28,383 nucleotides of DNA from Pseudaeromonas sp041441555 (GTDB lineage: Bacteria; Pseudomonadota; Gammaproteobacteria; Enterobacterales; Aeromonadaceae), in contig JASDSW010000025.1 in NCBI GenBank assembly GCA_041441555.1, forward strand, positions 1-28,383, written 5' to 3'. The position numbers were made by a program, and so were the translations under genes. Positions 8,704 to 16,135 of this stretch are shown piece by piece. Numbering within the stretch: position 1 is the first letter of the stretch; every line of letters starts with the position of its first letter. Under the pieces are notes generated by a model that worked only from the letters and a program-made list of their open reading frames with translations, ran no database searches and had not been told where the DNA came from.

Positions 8704-9504
8704 TCAGCCAGGCCTGTGCTCGGCAGGCCAGCCGCTGACGGCATTGAGCGCCTGGGCAAAACCGGCCTTGAGCAGTCGATCGGCTTGCTGTTGATCCTTG
8801 ACGAAAAACGAGCCGACGAAGGCCAGGCTGTTGATCGAGATCTGCTGCCAGGCAGCTTGATGGCGGGGGACTAACAGCAGCCATTGGCGAGTCAGCAACA
8901 AGTTGTAGGCCAGCCCCTCCCGCCACTGCAGCGCCGCCAGCGCCTGCCGGTAACAGTCGTAGACGGACTGCGTATCCAACTGAGGCAAGGGGTACCAGCA
9001 GTGAGCAAAGGGTAGCGGCTCCTTCCCTGGCTCCAGAGGCAGCTGTGACGTCAGCTCGCCCAGCGTTCTGGGGACCCACTGCATGTGTTTGTGGGATTGG
9101 CTGGCACCTGCCACGGTGCCGCTGTTGTAGAACATCAACCCGTCGGCCTGTCCTAACAGCTCGGTCATCGCCTGGATATCGCCGAACGTCAGCAGACTCT
9201 CCTGCGGCTCATAGTGGCGGGTAATGAGCAGCAGATGATTGGCAATCACCGGATATTTATTCAGCAGACAGACATGATCGGGTCCTATATCGGCGATGTA
9301 CAGAGCCTCTTCATAAGGCAGGAAGGGATTCACCGATTTTGGGCGCTGCCCGACGCGCTCCTTTTGGCCGAGAGAGTGGGCGATCCGCAGCAGATAATTC
9401 CCATCCCCCTGGGATACATGGCGTGTTGCTACCTGGATGGGATTCATATGATTTTCAATGATGGCTTGGCGGCTGATTTCTTCAGCTTTTTTTAATATAA
9501 ACAT
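8704..9504 (-). CDS. Ap4A phosphorylase-like (ATP adenylyltransferase) HIT-superfamily protein
   Basis: This encodes 266 residues. The block PFLPYEEALYIADIGPDH, then VCLLNKYPVIANHLLLITR, resembles yeast-type Ap4A phosphorylases (APA1/APA2). NSGTVAGASQSHKHMQWVP contains the histidine-triad core H138-K-H140-M-Q142. These enzymes split diadenosine tetraphosphate with phosphate into ATP and ADP. The C-terminal part (VGSFFVKDQQQADRLL) resembles the extra C-terminal domain of that family. The ATG at 9504 has AGGAT about 6 nt upstream. It is convergent with asmA and divergent from the chemoreceptor gene. The family call is from recalled motif similarity; the exact substrate is not shown. Confidence 0.8.
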   Translation of the reverse strand: MFILKKAEEISRQAIIENHMNPIQVATRHVSQGDGNYLLRIAHSLGQKERVGQRPKSVNPFLPYEEALYIADIGPDHVCLLNKYPVIANHLLLITRHYEPQESLLTFGDIQAMTELLGQADGLMFYNSGTVAGASQSHKHMQWVPRTLGELTSQLPLEPGKEPLPFAHCWYPLPQLDTQSVYDCYRQALAALQWREGLAYNLLLTRQWLLLVPRHQAAWQQISINSLAFVGSFFVKDQQQADRLLKAGFAQALNAVSGWPAEHRPG

Positions 9505-9659
9505 CCGGATGATCCTGGTCGGTTCAGGTTTCTGGTCGTAAATGACCTAAAATGAAGCTGAGCCAGACCTTGGCACAAATGGGGGCCAGGTGTCACCCAC
9601 TAAAAAATAATAACGAAAACCTGTTGTTAACGTTCAATCCAGTATCGAGGGATTTCTGC

Positions 9660-11675
9660 ATGAAATTGACAATCAAAGTTGGCATTGCGTTCGCCATCTT
9701 GTGTGGCCTGATGGCGATTGGCGGCGGCTTTTCTTACTTCAACATGAGTAAGATCGACGGCGCCTTCTCCTTCGTGGTGAAAGAGATCAGCGTGTTGAGC
9801 GATGATGCCAATGCCATCGGTCAAAATTTGCTGCGCAACAACAAGACGGCCAATGACATGGTGTTTGCCAAAACACCCGCGGCTCTGGAACAGAGTCGAC
9901 AACAGTTTCTTGATCAGGCCAAGGCCCTCAATCAACGACTGGAGACACTGCTGTCCCGACTGAAACAGCTCGAACAGCCGGGAGATGCCATCAGGATTTC
10001 TGAATCCTTACAAAGCTCGGTTCGGAAGATTGAACAGGATGGCCAAGCCATCTATCAAATTCAGCTGGCCGTTTTGGATGAAGGGGCGAAGATCGATAAG
10101 ATCAAGGCCGATTTCCTCAACAAGATCAGCTTCGCCAAGGTCGCGGTCGATCTCTCATTTAAGTCCTTTGCCGACGAAGATCCCTACATCGCCTCCCTGA
10201 CCAAACAGATGGTGTCGCAGATCGGCACCATGGAATACATGGTCAACGCCATCTTCAGCACCAACTCTCTGCAGGAAATGCAGGCCATCCAACGCAACGC
10301 GGTGTCGATTGCCCAGATGATCCTGAGCAACGGCGAGGTCTTGCTGCAAGAGGTCCCGACCGCCAAGGACAATGGTGATTTCATGGCTGGGGTGGCGGCG
10401 CTGAAAGAGAATGACGGCAAGAAGGGAGCCATCGCCCGCTATGTGCTGTTGCAGGATAAGCGCAATCAGTTGATGACCCAGGTCCAGCAGTTGTCCGCGA
10501 ATGTCGAGCAGGCCATGAAGCAGGAGCAGGAGCTGCTCGATGCCACCAAGACCATCGGCAATTCGGCCTTCGCCAAGGCAAATGACAGCATCAGTAGCAC
10601 CACGGTCAGCACCATGCTCTCCCTCGTGTTGAGTCTGGTATTTGCCGCCATTGTGGGCTGGCGTCTTTCCAACTCCATCAATGCGCCGATGACCGCCTTG
10701 CAAAAAATCCTGCGCAAGCTGGCGGTGGGCGATTTCACGCAACGGGTCGAAGGGCGTTTTAGCGGCGAATTTGCAGAGTTGCAGCGGGATATCAATGCGG
10801 TCATTCACGAGTTCAACAATACGCTGACCGTGGTCAAACACGGCGCCGAGCAGACTCGGGACACCGCCAACAAGAACCGTGAGTTTGCCGATACGCTGGC
10901 TGCCCAGGTACAGGTGCAATCGGGCGCCATGAATACCCTGGCTGCCACCGTCACCGAAATGGAACATGCGATCCAGGATGTGAACAGCAACACCGAGGCC
11001 AGTCTGGGCATGGTGCTGTCCGTCGACGAACAGGTGCAATCCGGTCGCCAACTGGTCGAAGAGAACAGCCGCCTGGTCGCCTCCTTGTTTGAAAATCTGC
11101 AACATAGTGAGGCGGTGATCCAGCAGGTCTACGCGCAGAGTGAGCATATCGGTGGCATCCTCGAGGTCATCGCCGGCATCTCCGAACAGACCAACTTGCT
11201 GGCATTGAACGCCGCCATCGAAGCGGCCCGTGCCGGCGAACATGGCCGCGGATTTGCCGTGGTCGCCGATGAGGTTCGCAACCTGGCCAGCCGCACCAAT
11301 CAGAGCACTCAGGAGATCAATACCATGATTTCCGAACTGCAGAGCAAATCCTCTGGTGCGGTTTCCAGCATGCAGGAGAGCCTGCACCTGATGCAAAGTG
11401 GCCGCGCCATGATGGAGCAGGTCAATGGCGCTATTGGCCTCATCGCCGACCACATGATGAATGTACGCAACTCAGCCGAGTTGATCGCCAACGCCACCCG
11501 TGAGCAGACCGTGGCTAGTCGCGAAATCAGCCGCAGCATCAACGAGATGTCGGAGGTGGTGGAACTCAGCAGTAAAACCATGCACGACATGGCCAGCCAA
11601 ACCATCACGCTGGATCAGCTCTGTGAACAGCAAGAGCAGACCGTGCAGCAGTTCAAGCTGGGCGATATTCGCTAG
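9660..11675 (+). CDS. Methyl-accepting chemotaxis protein
   Basis: This encodes 671 residues. A membrane segment at about residues 6-28 is followed by a long, predicted all-helical periplasmic domain of about 285 residues, a second membrane segment (about 317-338), a HAMP domain (about 340-392) and the cytoplasmic signalling domain. The highly conserved hairpin tip, EQTNLLALNAAIEAARAGE then HGRGFAVVADEVRNLA, is at about 508-545. The sensory domain size suits a helical-bimodular (HBM) fold, but I cannot confirm it. There is no C-terminal CheR/CheB-tethering pentapeptide (it ends FKLGDIR). The ATG at 9660 has GAGGGA 8 nt upstream; the frame is open from 9552 but that extension is not protein-like. 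No clear sigma-28 promoter is visible upstream. Confidence 0.95.
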   Translation: MKLTIKVGIAFAILCGLMAIGGGFSYFNMSKIDGAFSFVVKEISVLSDDANAIGQNLLRNNKTANDMVFAKTPAALEQSRQQFLDQAKALNQRLETLLSRLKQLEQPGDAIRISESLQSSVRKIEQDGQAIYQIQLAVLDEGAKIDKIKADFLNKISFAKVAVDLSFKSFADEDPYIASLTKQMVSQIGTMEYMVNAIFSTNSLQEMQAIQRNAVSIAQMILSNGEVLLQEVPTAKDNGDFMAGVAALKENDGKKGAIARYVLLQDKRNQLMTQVQQLSANVEQAMKQEQELLDATKTIGNSAFAKANDSISSTTVSTMLSLVLSLVFAAIVGWRLSNSINAPMTALQKILRKLAVGDFTQRVEGRFSGEFAELQRDINAVIHEFNNTLTVVKHGAEQTRDTANKNREFADTLAAQVQVQSGAMNTLAATVTEMEHAIQDVNSNTEASLGMVLSVDEQVQSGRQLVEENSRLVASLFENLQHSEAVIQQVYAQSEHIGGILEVIAGISEQTNLLALNAAIEAARAGEHGRGFAVVADEVRNLASRTNQSTQEINTMISELQSKSSGAVSSMQESLHLMQSGRAMMEQVNGAIGLIADHMMNVRNSAELIANATREQTVASREISRSINEMSEVVELSSKTMHDMASQTITLDQLCEQQEQTVQQFKLGDIR

Positions 11676-11699
11676 TCCGGTGTTGGGTTAACAGATACG

Positions 11700-11731
11700 A
11701 CAAGGCATCACCCATGTGATGCCTTGTTCTT
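11700..11731. terminator. Intrinsic terminator between the chemoreceptor gene and udp
   Basis: ACAAGGCATCAC (11700-11711) and GTGATGCCTTGT (11716-11727) form a perfect 12-bp stem with a 4-nt CCAT loop, followed on the plus strand by the T-rich TCTTGTTT. It lies between the convergent ends of the chemoreceptor gene (11675) and udp (11748). The T-tract is better on the plus strand, so it mainly ends the chemoreceptor transcript. Confidence 0.75.
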
Positions 11732-11747
11732 GTTTGGGGAAGGGAAA

Positions 11748-12527
11748 TTAATCGACATGGCCCGTCAGCAGGCGCCGGGCGGCATCGATGACGATGCGAA
11801 CCGCCTGATTTTCGGTGCTCTGCATGGTGGCGGCATCCGGGATCTCTTGCTGGGTTCTATTGACGATGACCCCGGCCACCATGCCCGCTCTTAGCCCCTG
11901 GCTGGCACACATGGTCAACAAGGTGGCCGATTCCATCTCATAGTTCATCACTCCCATCGCCTGCCACTCGGCCATCGAGCCTTTAAAGCGGCTCACGACG
12001 CGCCCTGAGTAGGTGTCATATCGTTCCTGTCCCGGATAAAAGGTATCGGAAGAGGCAGTGATGCCGATATGACAGTGGGCTTGAACCGCCTTGGCCGCGG
12101 CGACCAGCGCCGTCGTGCAGGCAAAGTCGGCCGCTGCCGGAAACTCCAGTGGGGCAAAGTGCAGCGAGGCACCATCGAGGCGTACCGCCGCGGTCGAAAT
12201 CAGCACATCACCGACGTTGATATGGGGTTGGATGGCACCCGTAGTACCGATGCGGAGGAAGGTTCTGACCCCGAGTTGAGCCAGCTCTTCGACCGCGATG
12301 GAGGTGGAGGGGCCGCCAATCCCGGTGGAGCAGATCACTACCGGCTTGCAATGCAACTCACCTAACCAGCTGGTGAACTCCCGATGGCTGGCCAGGAAGC
12401 GGGGGTTTTCCATCATTTCGGCGATCTTGCGGACACGCTCTGGATCGCCAGGAACGATGGCCAGTTCGGCGCCTTGCAGATCCGCCTTGGTTAAACCCAA
12501 ATGAAAAACATCAGAAGGCTTATGCAT
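11748..12527 (-). CDS. udp: Uridine phosphorylase
   Basis: This encodes 259 residues (E. coli Udp has 253). The cytosolic enzyme converts uridine and phosphate to uracil and ribose-1-phosphate. Family motifs are almost unchanged: DVFHLGLTK, IVPGDPERV, CSTGIGGPSTSIAVEELAQL, RIGTTGAIQPHINVGD, SDTFYPGQERYDTYSGRVV and GVMNYEMESATL. Two adjacent start codons, at 12530 and 12527, follow a GGAG at 12535-12538. The 12527 ATG has the better 7-nt spacing. The stop codon of an upstream 58-codon ORF overlaps both starts (…ACATGATGCAT…), which suggests translational coupling. The frame is open further upstream to 12605, but that part has no family similarity. In E. coli udp is controlled by CRP and CytR. 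Confidence 0.96.
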   Translation of the reverse strand: MHKPSDVFHLGLTKADLQGAELAIVPGDPERVRKIAEMMENPRFLASHREFTSWLGELHCKPVVICSTGIGGPSTSIAVEELAQLGVRTFLRIGTTGAIQPHINVGDVLISTAAVRLDGASLHFAPLEFPAAADFACTTALVAAAKAVQAHCHIGITASSDTFYPGQERYDTYSGRVVSRFKGSMAEWQAMGVMNYEMESATLLTMCASQGLRAGMVAGVIVNRTQQEIPDAATMQSTENQAVRIVIDAARRLLTGHVD

Positions 12528-12703
12528 CATGTAACTCCGTCGCAATGATTGGGGGCGTGAAACCAGTGCACGCCAATAGATACGGCGCCAGTGTAGGTAG
12601 CCCATGGTGGAAAAAACGTGAGCTTGATCGGGGGTAAACAGCGAGTCAAACAGCAGCGAAACCGTCGTTCAGGGGAGTTCAATCGGAATGCCTGACGGAG
12701 CAT
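12527..12703 (-). CDS. Putative 58-residue leader ORF translationally coupled to udp
   Basis: This is a 59-codon frame (58 residues plus stop) starting at the ATG at 12703 and beginning MLRQAFRLNSPERRF. The start has an excellent ribosome site, GGAGGAGG, with 7 nt between the last GGAGG and the ATG. The TGA stop (12529-12527) overlaps the udp ATG at 12530 as ATGA and shares its last base with the udp ATG at 12527. The peptide has four cysteines, many Arg and Pro, and no signal or membrane segment that I can recognise. I recognise no homologue. Either the peptide matters, or its translation sets the initiation rate of udp. The ribosome site and stop/start overlap are seen directly; the function is inference. 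Confidence 0.5.
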   Translation of the reverse strand: MLRQAFRLNSPERRFRCCLTRCLPPIKLTFFPPWATYTGAVSIGVHWFHAPNHCDGVT

Positions 12704-12732
12704 ACGTTTGCCTCCTCCGGTAAAACGTATGC
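12700..12732 (-). promoter_or_regulatory. Inverted repeat enclosing the leader-ORF ribosome site and start codon
   Basis: On the minus strand GCATACGTTT (12732-12723) and AAACGTATGC (12709-12700) are perfectly complementary and flank a 13-nt loop. The loop contains GGAGGAGG and the 3' arm contains the leader ATG. As RNA this would partly bury the start codon and expose the ribosome site. As DNA it is a 33-bp dyad that a dimeric repressor could bind. No T-run follows on either strand, so it is not an intrinsic terminator. Confidence 0.5.
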
Positions 12733-12780
12733 GCCGTGTGGAGCGAACAGCCGCCGCCTGAGACCATTTGATCTCAGATC

Positions 12781-12796
12781 TGTGACGAGGATCGCT
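12781..12796 (-). promoter_or_regulatory. Weak CRP-like site upstream of the udp leader ORF
   Basis: On the minus strand AGCGATCCTCGTCACA has one perfect CRP half site (TCACA) and a partial second one (AGCGA against TGTGA) at the correct 6-nt spacing. It lies 78 bp upstream of the leader start. udp is activated by CRP in E. coli, which makes the site plausible, but one half is poor and no promoter elements could be aligned to it. Confidence 0.25.
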
Positions 12797-12801
12797 CTTC
12801 T

Positions 12802-13281
12802 TTAATCACGGCAGAGCTGAACGGAGGGCAGGGCGGCGAGTTGCTGCTTCATCTGCACCTTGGCGGCTTGGTAGCAGGCCTCGCGCTGGGAGTTCGCGGC
12901 GACGCCGACATGACTCAGATCGCAGGCGTTACGCGAGTTCAGATATTGCTCGTCGATCCGGCGTTTCAGATAGGACTGTTTGTCTTGCTGCAGGTTGCGA
13001 CAATTTTGTTCGGCGCCAGCGGTCGACGGAGGCAGGGTGGCTTGCTGGAGTAACTTCTTCTGCAACTCTTGCTGTTCGGCGCGTTCGATCAGCGCCTGCT
13101 CGGCAGGGGTAAACGCGGTGTTGACTCGACCGAAGGTTTGTTGCTGGCTGCTTGGCGGCAGTTGGCTGTAGTGCGCCACCCCCTTGCCGTCGATCCAGCG
13201 GTAGACCTCGGCACCCTGCACCGAGCTGACAACAGAGCCAACCAATGCACACCCCACTAAAACTGCTGCACTCCACCGCAT
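12802..13281 (-). CDS. Secreted DUF4124 domain-containing protein
   Basis: This encodes 159 residues. A signal peptide (WSAAVLVGCALVGSVVSSVQGA, cleavage after about residue 24) leads into EVYRWIDGKGVAHYSQLPP, which is the DUF4124 signature. The rest is helical and Gln-rich with four cysteines (ENCRNL, NACDL, REACY, QLCRD), which could form disulfides in the periplasm. DUF4124 has no established biochemical function. The ATG at 13281 has AAGGAGAG 8-9 nt upstream. It is on the same strand as the patatin gene, but a 134-bp gap and a candidate promoter suggest a separate unit. Confidence 0.88.
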   Translation of the reverse strand: MRWSAAVLVGCALVGSVVSSVQGAEVYRWIDGKGVAHYSQLPPSSQQQTFGRVNTAFTPAEQALIERAEQQELQKKLLQQATLPPSTAGAEQNCRNLQQDKQSYLKRRIDEQYLNSRNACDLSHVGVAANSQREACYQAAKVQMKQQLAALPSVQLCRD

Positions 13282-13358
13282 CTCAACTCTCCTTGATCAT
13301 GAGGATAGCCAGCCGGTCTTGCGTTGTGGCTATCGACGGCATCACGCATTTCCCGTAC

Positions 13359-13387
13359 ATCATGTAAACAGATGTAAAAAATGACAA
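13359..13387 (-). promoter_or_regulatory. Candidate promoter for the DUF4124 gene
   Basis: On the minus strand TTGTCA (13387-13382) is followed after 17 nt by CATGAT (13364-13359), about 78 nt before the start at 13281. The -35 matches at 5 of 6 bases and the -10 at 4 of 6. The region is AT-rich relative to its neighbours. This is a sequence-only candidate. Confidence 0.3.
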
Positions 13388-13415
13388 GATTTTTTGCTGC
13401 CGATTGTGAGGTGAC

Positions 13416-14288
13416 CTATTTACTTCGCTCGTTTTTTGTCTGCAACAAATAATTGCGCGCCGCTTGAATCCCTTGCTCGTACCCTTGCTGTAACAGGGCG
13501 GGGTTGCGAGTAAGTCTTCCCACCTTAAATTCTGCCGGTGGCGCCAACACGCGGACCTGACAATCAGCGGGTGGCGAGGTGATGAATTGAAGCGCAGCGT
13601 TATAACCCTCATGACGTCTGAGCATGGCATCACGCAAACCGGGCTGGTGACGCAATAGCCGCCGGATGAGCCAAGAAAAACGACTGGCCTGCTTGCGGTA
13701 GCCCCAGGGTTGCGACAGGACCACCGTGATTTGTCGCGCCCCCCGACGGTAGGCCTCGATGACCGGGATCGAATCGGCGACGCCGCCATCGGTGTGGGCT
13801 TCACCATCGAGCAAAATGAAATCCCGATAGGCCAGGGGCACCGAGCAAGAGGCCTTGGCGACCGTCATGACCGACTCCGCCTCGGCGGTAAAGTAACAGG
13901 CTTTGCCATCGGCAACCCGGGTTGTCACGATGACGAGCGGTATCTGGCGCTGCCACAGGGTGACCATGTCGAAGGGCAATTCAGCCAGGCTCACCGGCCA
14001 TAACCAGTCGAGATCGAGCCAATGTCCACCACGCAAGAAACGGGGCAGACTGATGAATTCCTCGCGACAGGAGATGTCGGTAATCACCCGATAGGTGCGT
14101 CCCACCTGACCGGAGAGGTAGGCTGCCAGCGCCGTAGATCCAGCTGAAACGCCCAGACAGAGCGAAAAGGGGTAGTGGTGGGCCTGAATAAACTCGTCCA
14201 GCACGCCGGCGGCAAAAATGCCGCGCATGGCACCGCCCTCGACCACCAGCGCCTGTGGGCCATCCGTCGCCGAACCGAAGCATTGCAT
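13416..14288 (-). CDS. Patatin-like phospholipase (YjjU-type)
   Basis: This encodes 290 residues. The oxyanion-hole motif EGGAMRG (residues 17-23), the nucleophile elbow GVSAG with Ser48, and the catalytic-dyad motif DGG at Asp167 are all intact. That predicts an active serine-aspartate lipid acyl hydrolase. No signal peptide is visible, so it should be cytosolic. The ATG at 14288 shares one base with the cobO stop (TAATG), implying translational coupling to the cobalamin operon. Size and layout fit the YjjU subgroup of bacterial patatins, whose substrate is unknown to me. There is no obvious chemical link to cobalamin. Confidence 0.9.
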   Translation of the reverse strand: MQCFGSATDGPQALVVEGGAMRGIFAAGVLDEFIQAHHYPFSLCLGVSAGSTALAAYLSGQVGRTYRVITDISCREEFISLPRFLRGGHWLDLDWLWPVSLAELPFDMVTLWQRQIPLVIVTTRVADGKACYFTAEAESVMTVAKASCSVPLAYRDFILLDGEAHTDGGVADSIPVIEAYRRGARQITVVLSQPWGYRKQASRFSWLIRRLLRHQPGLRDAMLRRHEGYNAALQFITSPPADCQVRVLAPPAEFKVGRLTRNPALLQQGYEQGIQAARNYLLQTKNERSK

Positions 14289-14893
14289 TACCAGTCGATC
14301 CCTTTTTGCGCCTTGATGCCCGCATCAAAGGCATGTTTGACGTTTTTGACTTCGCTGACCGTATCGGCCAACTCCAGTAGGGCGCGATGACAGCCGCGAC
14401 CTGTGATGATCACATGCTGGGTCGCGGGTCGTTGCACCAGAGCGGTTAACACCTCGTCCAGATCCAGATAATCGAAGGCGACCATATAGGTCAGCTCATC
14501 AAGCAGCAGCAGATCGACCTGCGGATCGGCCAGCAGCCGCTTGGCCTCCTGCCAGACCTGCTGCGCGGCATGGCGATCGGCTTGCCGATCCTGAGTCTCC
14601 CAGGTAAAGCCGGTGGCCATCACATGAAATTCAACCCCCAGCGAGGCGAGAAGATCCCGCTCCCCGCACGCCCAGTTGCCCTTGATAAATTGTACCACGG
14701 CCGCCTGTAAACCGTGGCCGACCGCCCGACAGACGGTGCCAAAGCCGGAGGTACTCTTGCCTTTGCCATCGCCGGTGATGACCACCAACAGGCCGCGCTC
14801 CTCTTGGGCCGCAGCGATCCGGGCATCGACTTGCTGTTTTAATCTCTGTTGCCGACTCTTGTGTCGCGCATCGCGATGGAGTTCATCAACCAT
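14288..14893 (-). CDS. cobO: Cob(I)yrinic acid a,c-diamide adenosyltransferase (BtuR/CobO type)
   Basis: This encodes 201 residues. The P-loop GDGKGKST (residues 41-48) and the downstream motifs VVQFIKGNW, LLLLDELTYM and VIITGRGCHRALLE are those of the CobA/BtuR/CobO family, which transfers the adenosyl group of ATP to cob(I)inamide or cobalamin. The basic, helical N-terminus of about 33 residues is also typical. The ATG at 14893 has an ideal GGAGG (TAGCGGAGGAAACCAG before the ATG). It starts 26 bp after the cobC stop, and its own stop overlaps the patatin start. The gene is called btuR or cobA in enteric bacteria. Confidence 0.95.
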   Translation of the reverse strand: MVDELHRDARHKSRQQRLKQQVDARIAAAQEERGLLVVITGDGKGKSTSGFGTVCRAVGHGLQAAVVQFIKGNWACGERDLLASLGVEFHVMATGFTWETQDRQADRHAAQQVWQEAKRLLADPQVDLLLLDELTYMVAFDYLDLDEVLTALVQRPATQHVIITGRGCHRALLELADTVSEVKNVKHAFDAGIKAQKGIDW

Positions 14894-14919
14894 CTGGTTT
14901 CCTCCGCTAGGACACCCAT

Positions 14920-15582
14920 TCAGGGGCGTTGTGCATCAAAAAACGAGGGGATCACCGGCTCCGTCAGCAGGGAGGCCAACTGCCGGATCTGGATGGCCGG
15001 TAGACCATCCCCGTGCCACACCTCCAGCTGCGTCATCGACGCATAGGGAATGGTCAGGCATTGGTAGAATTCGCCGCGCTGCCAGTCGGCGTGCAGCACA
15101 TGGGCCAGCAGCATGCGGATCACCCCACCGTGCGTCACCACCAGCAACGACTCCTCGCGGTTTAGGTGTAGTAGCCGCTCCCACGCCTGCAGCACCCGCC
15201 GATGAAACTCGGCCAAGGGTTCGGCTCCCGGCAAGGGATTGGCAACCGGGTCGGCCCAGAAGCGTTCGAGATGGGACCACTGGGCCACCAGATCCGCGTA
15301 GGGAACCCCATCCCACTGACCAAAGTCCATCTCGGCGAGCTCCGGCCAAATCACCAGCGGGATGTCAAAGTGCTCGGCCAACAAAGAGGCAACTTGCCGG
15401 CAACGGGTGCGCGGGGAACAGAGCACCCGTTGCCAGATGCCGCCAGGCGCCTGGAGTAGTGGGGTATAGGAGTGCAGGGCATTGGCCGTCAATGGTGGGT
15501 CACTGCGGCCATAGAGGGCCGGCGCCCCCTCGGTCTGGCCATGACGCAGCAAGGTGATCCCGCGACGAATAGCTTCATGCAT
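14920..15582 (-). CDS. cobC: Histidine phosphatase, probable alpha-ribazole phosphatase
   Basis: This encodes 220 residues of the histidine phosphatase superfamily. LLRHGQTE carries the phospho-accepting His14. LCSPRTRCRQVA and EMDFGQWDG match the substrate-loop motifs seen in CobC, and THGGVIR holds the second catalytic His. In the operon between cobU and cobO the natural role is removal of phosphate from alpha-ribazole-5'-phosphate or from adenosylcobalamin-5'-phosphate. The ATG at 15582 overlaps the cobU stop by 8 nt. A different phosphatase specificity is possible from sequence alone, but the context strongly favours cobalamin. Confidence 0.88.
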   Translation of the reverse strand: MHEAIRRGITLLRHGQTEGAPALYGRSDPPLTANALHSYTPLLQAPGGIWQRVLCSPRTRCRQVASLLAEHFDIPLVIWPELAEMDFGQWDGVPYADLVAQWSHLERFWADPVANPLPGAEPLAEFHRRVLQAWERLLHLNREESLLVVTHGGVIRMLLAHVLHADWQRGEFYQCLTIPYASMTQLEVWHGDGLPAIQIRQLASLLTEPVIPSFFDAQRP

Positions 15583-16135
15583 GGCGAGTCATCTCCTCAC
15601 CCTTGAGGACCAAGGGAAGTCCGGCGGCGACAAACAAAACGCGATCGGCCAGTCGGGCCAGCCGCTGGTTCAGACGCCCGGCCTCATCCACGAAGCGGCG
15701 GGTCAGAGGGCCAAGCGGCACGATTCCCAGCCCCACCTCATTGCTGACCAGGATCACCCGGCCTGGGGCCGAGCGCAGAGCCTGCTCCAGCGCCTGGAAA
15801 TGGTGCTCGAGAGACTCTTGCGGTTGTGGCTCACCCTGCGCGTCATGCAGCAGATTGCTCAGCCACAACGTCAGGCAATCGACGATGAGGCAGGTCTGCT
15901 CCTGGCTGGCTTGGCGGATCGCCTCGGCCAGTGCCAGCGGAGCCTCCAGCAGATGCCAGTGGGCGGGACGCTCGAGTTGGTGCAGTCGGATCCGCTCCGC
16001 CATCTCGGGATCGGCGGCCGTGGCCGTCGCCACATAGGTGATCGACTGGACCGGATGCTGGCTGGCCAGCGCGCACGCCAACGCCGACTTGCCGGAACGG
16101 GCACCACCGAGCAGTAGCGTCAGATGATGGCTCAT
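15575..16135 (-). CDS. cobU: Adenosylcobinamide kinase / adenosylcobinamide-phosphate guanylyltransferase
   Basis: This encodes 186 residues. The P-loop GGARSGKS is at residues 10-17. YVATATAADPEMAERIRLH, then RPAHWHLLEAP, holds the His region that is guanylylated in Salmonella CobU, and VSNEVGLGIVP is the conserved C-terminal motif. The enzyme phosphorylates adenosylcobinamide and then attaches GMP to give AdoCbi-GDP, the substrate of CobS. The ATG at 16135 shares one base with the cobS stop (TGATG); a TTG at 16138 is a less likely start. It overlaps cobC by 8 nt. Confidence 0.95.
   Translation of the reverse strand: MSHHLTLLLGGARSGKSALACALASQHPVQSITYVATATAADPEMAERIRLHQLERPAHWHLLEAPLALAEAIRQASQEQTCLIVDCLTLWLSNLLHDAQGEPQPQESLEHHFQALEQALRSAPGRVILVSNEVGLGIVPLGPLTRRFVDEAGRLNQRLARLADRVLFVAAGLPLVLKGEEMTRHA

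Noticed and set aside
9568..9590. Sigma-54-like promoter (TTGGCACAAATGGGGGC) upstream of the chemoreceptor
   Set aside because: The -24-like element is good, but the -12 GC is displaced by one base and the TTGCA element is missing.
10155..11453. A 432-codon open frame on the minus strand opposite the chemoreceptor
   Set aside because: It is antisense to a well-supported chemoreceptor. It is His/Gly/Asp-rich, typical of shadow frames, with no family motif.
12528..12605. N-terminal extension of udp to 12605
   Set aside because: The Trp/Arg-rich extension is absent from Udp proteins, and the family N-terminus starts at the 12530/12527 ATGs.
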